In this document: positions 43,318 through 52,000 of the stretch, one piece after another
Numbering within the stretch: position 1 is the first letter of the stretch
Layout of the letters: each line of letters begins with the position of its first letter
Origin: Bacteroidales bacterium
Lineage (GTDB): Bacteria > Bacteroidota > Bacteroidia > Bacteroidales > ML635J-15
Direction of reading: 5' to 3'
Length of the DNA stretch: 64,000 bases
Assembly (NCBI GenBank): GCA_003249955.1
Contig: QKHS01000012.1
Span: 124,001 to 188,000, forward strand
The notes under the pieces: generated by a model
What the model was told of the DNA's origin: nothing
The model's database searches: none
The model's input: the letters and a program-made list of their open reading frames with translations, nothing else
Translations under genes and position numbers: made by a program

Positions 43318-45648
43318 TTACTCCGGTTTCTGGCCCAAAATCTCTATCATTCTCAAACTATTTTTAATAATTCTGTCTCCAAATTTAAGTTTCATCAATA
43401 TTTCCGAAACTTTGTAAAACGCAGCCCTGCAGATTAAAAATTCTTTTATCGAATATTTGCAGGCTTTTATATGCATTTCATAATTTAAAGAGGGCGAATA
43501 TTGTAGTAACAGATTGTAGTAAAAATCAACAAAGGACATAAACCTGTCTTCTTCAAAATTTTCAGGCAATGCAAAACAAAGAAACTCCATAATATCCCTG
43601 TGGGGAATATTTTTTACAGCTAATTCCCAGTCATAAATACATACCCGTTTATCTTTGCGAATAGCAACATTACGTGGGTTAAAGTCGTTATGAATTATTG
43701 TAAGCGGCATTTCCAATTCATGAAAATCTTGTTCCAGATCTTCAATGTAAACATACATCTTTGAAAAGTCAGATTGTTTATTTTCAGCATTTATAATTTC
43801 AATCATTTTTACATACAGCGGCTTTGAATTCCAGGGTTCGAACTGTTTGATCTCCGGCAGCGAATCTGTAATACTGCTGTCATTAAGGAAATTATGTATT
43901 TTGTTTATTTTTGAGATAACAGATTTAATAATATTATCAGACCATAATTCAGGATGATTCTCTGAATCTGACAGCAGCATTTGGTTTTTGTCGAAAAACT
44001 CCTGAAATAATAAATATATCTCACGTTCCGGATTACAATAACTGCCGTAATATTCAGGAATATCTGTAAAATTATTTTTGTCAAGTAATTCGTAAAGCTT
44101 AATTTCTTTTGTCTGTAATCCGGAGTATTCAAGATCCTCTTTATATCTTGAAATTAAATCCGATAATTGAGGATCTACAGATGCTGCCATCAGATGCAAA
44201 CCTTTAATAGTATCAATATCAAGAGATTTGGATTTTATTAAAATCCTTTCTGTTTTTGAGTTTGCAGATTTTATTTCGATAGGGATAAAACCAATGAGCT
44301 TTTTATTTGTCCTTTGAGTAATATTTGTCAAAATACCATTGTCCAAAGTAGTTGTTTCGCATAAACTCACTGAGATTATTTCTGAACCTTTTATCTTACC
44401 GTTTAGAGCATTTCTGACGAACTTTTCCGTGATTTCGCTTTTTGTTAGCCAATCAACAGGTTTATTCCTTCCCAGTTTTTCGTGAGCCTTTGCAAATTCT
44501 CCACTCACAATCGCCGAATATGTCGATATTTCAAGAGAAAGAGCAAATCCTGCAATAAGTTTTGCAAATCTTTCAATTTTACCTTTGCCTTCACAATTCA
44601 TTATTTTTAAAGCTTCGTTTTGCTTTAACTGAGCAGTTCCGCCACCAACAGTGCCAATTACCAATGAATAAAGTCTTAGCCGGCAGTGTAATCCGGATAC
44701 GGTTTTTTCGATAAAAAAATCTGCAACAGATGATTCCGGTATTGACCCTAAATCCTGACCTGTAGCAACAAAAATTGCAGCAACAGCATTTGCCACATTA
44801 ATATTGTAACCTAACATTCCATCGTTTGCAGAAATTTTTAACGACGGGTTATAAAATTTAAGTATTTTTTCAGAACTGGTTCTAAGCACTTTATTGATTA
44901 TCTCTTCATTGAGGAAGCATTCTGCCTCGATACAGCAACCACGTCCATGATTAATCATTAGTTCAGAAGCTTTTTTGTCCGATGAACCGTTTCCTTCAAT
45001 TATAAAATCGCGGATGTTTATGCCTGTTTCATTTCTAAATGTCTCAACAATCCAAAGCATTGCATGCCATGTGCATGTGGTAGTCATGTTTTGTCCTGAT
45101 GCATCACCTGTAGTGTAAACAAAACGTAAATGAACATTGTTTTCTGAGATAACAGGAGCTATTTCAATCAGTTTTGCATGATTGGAATAAGATTGAGCGA
45201 CTTCTTTAATCCTTTCAAAATTTTTGATTGCCCACCTGTTAAAAATAATTGCATCTGCATCATTGTCAAGGATAAATAATGGAACTCTCAACATTTTTTG
45301 ATGAATAAATCTGGCAGAGAAACCATTGCTTAAGCTTATTACTTTTGCTCCACGATTCAAACTGGCAATCAAAGCACCTTCGAGTGTCCCTGCAACTGTA
45401 AAAACAAATTCGTTCTGTCCTTTATCACAAAAAAGCAGAGGCCCTACTATTCCAACGGGAAGTTCCACGCTTCCGATAACAGATTCAATATTGTTTTTTA
45501 CACTGTTGTAATCAAGATTGGATTGGCATATCTTATCAATATCATAACCGGCTTCTTTTAAGTAATTTTGCCTTAAATTAATTGCTGTGTAATTGTTAAG
45601 ACCTCTGCCCGGGACAATTTTATATTCATTTTCTTCCAAGCTGTTCAA
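43318..45648 (-). CDS. HMG-CoA-reductase-like domain fused to an APH/choline-kinase-like domain
   Basis: A 776-residue fusion. Residues 1-430 follow the class I HMG-CoA reductase plan: VIGSVELPVGIVGPLLF; AGTLEGALIASLNRG with catalytic E90; NGSSDKKASEL with K225; ATGQDLGSIPESS with D299; VIGTVGGGTAQLKQNEAL; and AHEKLGRN with H389. The NADPH motif GDAMGMN is altered to GDASGQN (181-187). From about residue 430 a kinase of the aminoglycoside phosphotransferase fold follows: an N-lobe lysine near 472, the loop IIHNDFNPRN (D655, N660) and IYDWELA (D673). The expected activities are reduction of a CoA thioester to an alcohol and ATP-dependent phosphorylation. I know no such fusion. Confidence 0.85.
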   Translation of the reverse strand: MNSLEENEYKIVPGRGLNNYTAINLRQNYLKEAGYDIDKICQSNLDYNSVKNNIESVIGSVELPVGIVGPLLFCDKGQNEFVFTVAGTLEGALIASLNRGAKVISLSNGFSARFIHQKMLRVPLFILDNDADAIIFNRWAIKNFERIKEVAQSYSNHAKLIEIAPVISENNVHLRFVYTTGDASGQNMTTTCTWHAMLWIVETFRNETGINIRDFIIEGNGSSDKKASELMINHGRGCCIEAECFLNEEIINKVLRTSSEKILKFYNPSLKISANDGMLGYNINVANAVAAIFVATGQDLGSIPESSVADFFIEKTVSGLHCRLRLYSLVIGTVGGGTAQLKQNEALKIMNCEGKGKIERFAKLIAGFALSLEISTYSAIVSGEFAKAHEKLGRNKPVDWLTKSEITEKFVRNALNGKIKGSEIISVSLCETTTLDNGILTNITQRTNKKLIGFIPIEIKSANSKTERILIKSKSLDIDTIKGLHLMAASVDPQLSDLISRYKEDLEYSGLQTKEIKLYELLDKNNFTDIPEYYGSYCNPEREIYLLFQEFFDKNQMLLSDSENHPELWSDNIIKSVISKINKIHNFLNDSSITDSLPEIKQFEPWNSKPLYVKMIEIINAENKQSDFSKMYVYIEDLEQDFHELEMPLTIIHNDFNPRNVAIRKDKRVCIYDWELAVKNIPHRDIMEFLCFALPENFEEDRFMSFVDFYYNLLLQYSPSLNYEMHIKACKYSIKEFLICRAAFYKVSEILMKLKFGDRIIKNSLRMIEILGQKPE

Positions 45649-45755
45649 AATATTAACTGTTAAAGTTCAAAAATAGTAAAATATAGACTAATAATGATTT
45701 GAAATAACTCAAATAAAAGCTAATTTTACGACATCGATTTTAAATTATTGGCAAA

Positions 45756-46514
45756 ATGAAAAAAACAGCATTGATTTCGGGCGCAACCGCCGGTATTGGT
45801 AAGGCTACAGCAATATTGCTGGCCGAAAACGGATACAATCTTATAATTACAGGTCGCAGAAATGAAAGACTTACAGAGTTAAAACATGAAATTGAAGGAG
45901 CAACATTATCCGAAGTAGTTGCACTTAATTTCGATATCAGGGATAATGCTCAGGTATGCGCCGCTATTGACAGCTTACCCGAAAAATTTAAAAAAATTGA
46001 TGTGCTGGTAAATAATGCAGGCCTTGCAGCAGGATTGGGAGCAATTCAGGATGGCGAACTAGACGATTGGGAACGTATGATAGACACCAATGTAAAAGGT
46101 TTGCTCTATCTTACAAAAAAAGTAGCCCCACTCATGGTTGAAAGAAAAAGCGGGCATATTGTTAATATAGGTTCAATTGCCGGCAAAGAAGTATATCCAA
46201 ACGGTAATGTCTATTGTGCGACAAAACATGCAGTTGATGCTTTGACAAAAGCCATGAGAATTGATTTATTGCCTCACGGAATTAAAGTTTCACAAATAGC
46301 CCCGGGAATGATAGATACAGAATTTTCTACAGTTCGTTTCCATGGCGACAAGGAAAAAGCCGATAAAGTTTACGAAGGACTTACACCATTGTATGCCGAA
46401 GATATTGCAGATGTTGTTCTGTATCTGGTTACAAGACCAGCGCATGTGTGCATAAACGATATAGTTGTAACACCACTTGCCCAGGCCTCAGCAACAAATG
46501 TAGTAAGAAAATAA
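45756..46514 (+). CDS. Short-chain dehydrogenase/reductase, YdfG-like
   Basis: A 252-residue classical SDR. Motifs: LISGATAGIGKATA (cofactor), ITGRRNERL (NADP-type arginine), VLVNNAGLAAGLGAIQ, NIGSIAGKEVYPNGNVYCATKHAVDAL with the catalytic Ser, Tyr and Lys, and PGMIDTEFS. The best match is the YdfG group of serine/3-hydroxy-acid dehydrogenases acting on small hydroxy acids. It is next to, but transcribed away from, the HMGR-fusion gene, so a shared pathway is possible but not shown. Confidence 0.93.
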   Translation: MKKTALISGATAGIGKATAILLAENGYNLIITGRRNERLTELKHEIEGATLSEVVALNFDIRDNAQVCAAIDSLPEKFKKIDVLVNNAGLAAGLGAIQDGELDDWERMIDTNVKGLLYLTKKVAPLMVERKSGHIVNIGSIAGKEVYPNGNVYCATKHAVDALTKAMRIDLLPHGIKVSQIAPGMIDTEFSTVRFHGDKEKADKVYEGLTPLYAEDIADVVLYLVTRPAHVCINDIVVTPLAQASATNVVRK

Positions 46515-46522
46515 AAAAGCAT

Positions 46523-46630
46523 AACCACAACTCTAAGTACTTTAAGTACTCCCTAACTCTAAATATTTCATAACTCTTTAACTCTAAATACTTTAAATAT
46601 TCCCTAACTTTAAATACTTTAAATACTTTT
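46523..46630. repeat. Degenerate tandem repeat of aactctaaatactttaaatact words
   Basis: The 117-base gap before cysQ is filled with ten or so copies of 10-12 base words (aactctaaatac, actttaaatact, ctaactctaa). The same family, reverse-complemented, is at 62278-62345. It is non-coding. Confidence 0.75.
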
Positions 46631-46631
46631 C

Positions 46632-47426
46632 ATGCTCTCCCACAAACACATATTACTTCCATTAGCCCTTAAAGCAGGAGCGGAGATAATGAAATTCTAC
46701 AGGAAGAATCCCGGAACCACGTATAAGCCGGACGATTCACCTGTAACAGAAGCCGATATAGCAGCAAACAACATTATTCTGGCAGAGCTTGCAAAAACCG
46801 GTATTCCTGTGATAAGCGAAGAGTCAGTAAATTTAGATTACAGGGAGCGTGAAAAACTTGAAGAATTCTGGATTGTCGATCCGCTTGACGGGACAAAACA
46901 ATTTGTGAAAAACGAAGACGAATTTACTGTAAATATTGCCCTTGCCGTAAATAATAACATAGTCGAAGGAGTTGTTTTTGTACCTGCTTTAAACCTTCTG
47001 TATTACGGAAATGTTTTCACCGGAGCATTTAAAATAAACACGGCAGACCCGCAACTTAAAGAAGAAAAATTGCCATGCTGCAAAACTTCCAAAGTCAGTA
47101 TTGTAGCAAGTAAGTCACATCTCAACAAAGAGACAGAGCATTTTTTAACACGATGTTCCGAAATCTTTCCTGGGGCAGAAACTGTAAATATCGGGAGTTC
47201 ATTAAAATTTTGTCTGGTAGCGGAAGGCAAAGCCGACATATATCCAAGGCTGGGAGCAATAATGGAGTGGGATATTGCAGCCGGGCATGCTGTGCTTAAA
47301 GCGGCAGGAGGTAATGTTTTAAATATGAAAACAGGAGAGGAGCTGACATATAATTCAGAAGCCTTAAAAACGCCCGATTATATTGCTCTCGGTAATATTG
47401 AACTTTATGATAAATTAAGAAAATAA
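46632..47426 (+). CDS. cysQ: 3'(2'),5'-bisphosphate nucleotidase
   Basis: CysQ removes the 3'-phosphate from PAP, a by-product of sulfate assimilation and of phosphopantetheine transfer. The 264-residue protein has DSPVTEADIAANNIILAEL, VISEES, the metal-binding WIVDPLDGTKQFVKNEDEFTVNIALA and a late DIYPRLGAIMEWDIAAGHAVLKAAGG motif. These define the FIG/inositol monophosphatase fold with the CysQ pattern. It lies between two word-repeat tracts and is probably transcribed alone. Confidence 0.95.
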   Translation: MLSHKHILLPLALKAGAEIMKFYRKNPGTTYKPDDSPVTEADIAANNIILAELAKTGIPVISEESVNLDYREREKLEEFWIVDPLDGTKQFVKNEDEFTVNIALAVNNNIVEGVVFVPALNLLYYGNVFTGAFKINTADPQLKEEKLPCCKTSKVSIVASKSHLNKETEHFLTRCSEIFPGAETVNIGSSLKFCLVAEGKADIYPRLGAIMEWDIAAGHAVLKAAGGNVLNMKTGEELTYNSEALKTPDYIALGNIELYDKLRK

Positions 47427-47432
47427 AACATA

Positions 47433-47482
47433 ACTCCAGACTCCGAACTCCGAACTTCGGACTTCGGACTCCGGACTTTAAA
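47433..47482. repeat. Tandem repeat of gactccgaact / ggacttcgg words
   Basis: Five or six copies of 7-10 base words (cagactccgaact, cggacttcgg, ggactccgg) occupy the gap between cysQ and cstA. It is related in style to 46523-46630 and 62278-62345. Confidence 0.65.
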
Positions 47483-47491
47483 ACTTGTATT

Positions 47492-48946
47492 ATGATAACA
47501 TTTTTAGTTTCAATTGCAATTTTGGTCGCCGGTTATTTTATTTACGGCAAATTTGCCGCTTCATATTTCGGAGCTGACTCATCACGTACAACCCCTGCGG
47601 TTGCAATAAACGATGGTGTAGACTTTACGCCTATGCCGGTTTGGAAAGTATTCATAATTCAGTTTTTAAACATTGCCGGTCTCGGGCCTATTTTCGGGGC
47701 TATACTTGGTGCGGCATACGGCCCCATGGCTTATGTATGGATTGTGTTTGGCTGTATTTTTATGGGAGCAACCCACGATTATTTCTCGGGAATGCTGTCG
47801 CTCAGGAACAAGGGAGCCAGTTTGCCCGAATTGGTAGGAAAATATCTCGGTAAGGGAACACGTAATTTTCTCAGAGTTTTTACACTTATCCTGCTTATTT
47901 TTGTTGGTGTTGCATTTGTGAGCGGCCCCGCGAAACTTCTTACCGCTCTTACACACGGAGGCCTTAATGTATGGCTTTATGTAATTTTCGGGTATTATTT
48001 TCTTGCGACGCTATTTCCCATAAATAAAATTATCGGGAAAATTTATCCTTTTTTCGGAGCAGTTTTAATTATAATGGCATTGCTCATTGGCGGGGTAATG
48101 ATTTTTAAGGATTTTGGAGGCTCTTTAAATTTACATGAGCTAAGTATAGGCGATTTTAAAAATTTTCACAGTAACCCAAATGTAAATTACCTGTACCCGA
48201 TGATGTTTATTCTTATCTCGTGCGGAGCTATTTCAGGATTTCATGCAACACAGTCACCTATGATGGCCAGATGTCTGACAAATGAAAAACAGGCAAGGTT
48301 CGCGTTTTTCGGAGCTATGATAGCCGAAGGGATTGTTGCAATAATCTGGGCTACTGCCGCTATGAATTACTTCGGGGATGTTCACGGGTTAAACTATACT
48401 TTGTCCAATCCTGCTCAGGACCCGGCATGGATAGTAAATGAAATCTGCAATACATGGCTGGGAAAAGCCGGAGCCGTAATCGCGATTATAGGCGTGGTTG
48501 CCTGTCCTATAACCACCGGAGATACTGCTTTCCGAAGCGCGAGACTTACAATTGCCGATTCATTCAATATAGACCAGAAAAATCTCAGGAAAAGACTGTA
48601 TGTTGCAATTCCGCTTTTTGCAGTTGGCTTTATCCTTACATTTTTACTCAGCGAACAATTCGGCACAGTCTGGAAATTTGTAGGTATTTCCAACCAGATT
48701 CTTGCTGCAATAACCTTATGGACCATCGCAATGTATTTTGCATTAAACAAAAAGAGACATCTGTTAATGTCTGTTCCGGCATTCATACTTACAGCCATAT
48801 GTTTTACATACATTATGATTGCCCCGCATAAAACAGGTGGACTCGGACTTCCTGCAAATATTTCGTATTCTCTGGGCTTATTGTTCGCAATAATAATTGC
48901 TGTTCTCTGGTATTTCTGGTTAAGAAAGAGAAAAGCGGGTAAATAA
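47492..48946 (+). CDS. cstA: Carbon starvation protein A (peptide/pyruvate transporter)
   Basis: CstA-family membrane proteins import peptides or pyruvate. This 484-residue copy is the short type found in Bacteroidota, lacking the long C-terminal part of the E. coli protein. Conserved segments: DGVDFTPMPVWKVFIIQFLNIAGLGPIFGAILGAAYGP, GATHDYFSGMLSLRNKGAS, SCGAISGFHATQSPMMARCL and VACPITTGDTAFRSARL. About 13 helices are visible. It is not adjacent to a sensor or regulator. Confidence 0.95.
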   Translation: MITFLVSIAILVAGYFIYGKFAASYFGADSSRTTPAVAINDGVDFTPMPVWKVFIIQFLNIAGLGPIFGAILGAAYGPMAYVWIVFGCIFMGATHDYFSGMLSLRNKGASLPELVGKYLGKGTRNFLRVFTLILLIFVGVAFVSGPAKLLTALTHGGLNVWLYVIFGYYFLATLFPINKIIGKIYPFFGAVLIIMALLIGGVMIFKDFGGSLNLHELSIGDFKNFHSNPNVNYLYPMMFILISCGAISGFHATQSPMMARCLTNEKQARFAFFGAMIAEGIVAIIWATAAMNYFGDVHGLNYTLSNPAQDPAWIVNEICNTWLGKAGAVIAIIGVVACPITTGDTAFRSARLTIADSFNIDQKNLRKRLYVAIPLFAVGFILTFLLSEQFGTVWKFVGISNQILAAITLWTIAMYFALNKKRHLLMSVPAFILTAICFTYIMIAPHKTGGLGLPANISYSLGLLFAIIIAVLWYFWLRKRKAGK

Positions 48947-49058
48947 AATTTTACCGCATATCTAAAAATTTTCTGTACTTACAACGAATTTTAAGGCATA
49001 ACTGTCTTATAATAAAATTTTTATTATCTTTATAGTCAAATAATCAGGCCAACACACA

Positions 49059-52000
49059 ATGAGAAATAAACTGAGTTATTTATTTGCATTTGTTTTTTTG
49101 ATTCTGTTTGTTCTGCCGCATGCTTTCGGACAATATGAATATATCGAAAACAAAGGACAGTGGCACGAGAATGTGCTTTACAAATTAAATCTTAATGACG
49201 GAGCTTTGTTTCTGGAGAATAATTGTGTGACTTATAATTTTATTAATCCCGGCGAATTAAATTATTCAACGGCTCATCACGGAGCAGAGGGACAATCACA
49301 CTCACTTCTTCGGGCAGCACATGCTTATAAAATATTTTTCAGGGGAGCAAATAAAAAGCCTCAGATTTATGCTGAGAATTCTGCTTCGGATTATGAAAAT
49401 TACTTTATCGGGAAAGATCCTTCAAAATGGGCTTCAGGAGTAAAAAAATATAAGAAAGTCGTTTATCAGGAACTGTATCAGGCTATAGATCTTATTTACC
49501 ACGGCGGAAGCGCGGGAATAAAATACGATTTTGTTGTACACCCGGGTGCCGATTATCATGATATTGATCTGGAATACGTAGGGGCAGATATGCTTTTTAT
49601 TGAGGACGGAAATCTTGTTATAAGCACTACGGTTAACGTGCTAAGAGAATTAAAACCATATGCTTACCAGATTTTTGGCAACGATACTGTAGAGGTTGCG
49701 TGTAACTATGTCCTTAAGAAAAACAGGCTGGGATTTGAATTTCCGCAATCATACGATAAAAGCAAAGATATTGTAATTGACCCTTCACTTGTTTTTTCAA
49801 CTTATACCGGTTCTACTGCCGATAACTGGGGATTTACCGCAACCTGGGATTATGACGACAATGTTTATTCAGGCGGAATTGTTTTTGCAATAGGATATCC
49901 CGTCAGTACGGGAGCATACCAGGTTAATTTTGCCGGTGGTACAGCTCCGATTCCGGGCAGTTCATATTATGCAGGCGGATGCGATGTCGGCATCATTAAA
50001 TACAATGAAAACGGAACATCCCGTTTATTTGCAACATATCTCGGTGGCAGCGGAGGGCAGGAAATGCCGCATAGTCTTGTGGTAAACGAGCTTAACGAAC
50101 TAGTTATTATGGGAACTACCGGCTCTGACGATTTTCCGGTTACAGCCGGAGCTTACCAGACAGTGTTTGCCGGTGGAGACAGCGTAGTTTATGATAATGT
50201 TATTTCATTTGCAGACGGAGTGGACGTTTTTGTTTCCAAACTCAGCGAAGACGGAACCCAGCTTCTTGGCAGCACTTATGCCGGAGGCAGCGGAAACGAC
50301 GGCTTAAACTACAGGCCGCATTACAGCTATCCCGATCCGGTAACCGGCATTAACTATGTTTCAATGCATGGAAACGACTCTCTGTATTTTAACTACGGAG
50401 ACGGAGCCAGAGGCGAAGTTATTGTCGATTTCAAAAATATGATTTATGTCGGCACAAATACATTCTCAACCGATTTCCCGGCCGGAATAAATCCCGGTTA
50501 CCAGACTACAAGCGGGGGATTACAGGATGGGATAGTGTTTAAGTTCAACGCATCTCTGACGCAAATGCTCTGGAGTTCATACCTGGGAGGAAGTATGGAT
50601 GATGCAATTTTTAGTCTCGGGCTTTCAAATACCGAAGAAGTAATGGTTGCCGGGGGAACGGTTTCGCATAACTTTCCTGTTACTTCCGGCTCATACAATA
50701 CAACACACAACGGCGGCCCAACCGATGCTTTTGTGTCGAAACTAAACATGGACGGAAACAGCCTTATAGCTTCTACATATTTCGGTTCAGGATCTTTCGA
50801 TAATGCATATTTTGTAAGAACAGACCGGGAAGATAATGTCTTTATCTGTGGACAAACCAAATCCGGCGGAAGCACTCTTATTCAGAATGCAGCTTACTCT
50901 GTTCCAAACAGCGGGCAGTTTATCACTAAATTTACACCGGATCTGAGCAGTGTTGTATGGTCAACAAAATTTGGCTCTGGCAACGGTCGTCCCAATATTT
51001 CAATTACCGCCTTTGCTGTTGATGTTTGCGACAGAGTGTATTTGTCAGGTTGGGGACGCGAATGGGTTTACTCTTATTACAACGCACAGGGAAATTATTA
51101 CACATGGACAGACCAGTATGGAACCAAAGGTATGCCGGTAACTGCCGATGCAATTCAAAACACAACTGACGGTCAGGATTTTTACGTTCTGGTTCTCAGC
51201 GAAGATGCCAGCCAGCTTGAGTATGCAAGTTTCTTCGGAGAAGTTCATTATACTTCATGTGGTTATTCCGGGCACGATCACGTTGACGGCGGAACCAGCC
51301 GTTTTGATAAAAAAGGACATATAATCCAGTCTGTATGTGCAAGCTGCGGAGGATGTCAGCAATTCCCGACTGCTCCTAATCCGGGGACATGGTCAACAAC
51401 CAATCATTCCACTAACTGTAATAATGCAGTATTTAAAATCAGAATAATTGAAAATCTGGCTCAGGCGAATTTCGATCCCGAGCCTGTGGGGTGTGCTCCA
51501 TATGCAGTTACATTTAACAATACTTCACAGGGAACAACATTTTTATGGGATTTCGGAGATGGCTCACCAACATCAACAGTATATAACCCTTCGCATACTT
51601 ATACATCAGGAGGAGAATTTACTGTCAGTCTTATAGTCGGAGATCCGTTGAGCTGTAATTTTTATGACACGATTCAGAGAGTTATTACAGTTATTGAGCC
51701 GGGTGAAAATGAACTTCCCGATATTCAGATTTGTCCGGGACAAAGTACAATTATAGGGCCTTCGGGTGATTATCCGGCCGGTACAAGTTTTTCCTGGGTA
51801 GCCGGAACAAATTTAAACAGTTACTCAATTCAAAACCCTGTTGCCAGCCCTTCACAAACCACAGATTATCTTCTGGTAGCAACCGGCGTTTGTGTTGACA
51901 GCGCATGGCAAAGAGTAGTGGTTTATCAACCTGATATTGATTTGTTTGCATTTTCGGATACTACAATTTGTCCGGGCGGGACAGCAAATCTTTATGCAAC

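Noticed and set aside
43318-45648. Marker of a complete mevalonate pathway
   Set aside because: No mevalonate kinase, phosphomevalonate kinase or decarboxylase lies nearby, and the NADPH loop is altered, so standard HMG-CoA reduction is not assumed.
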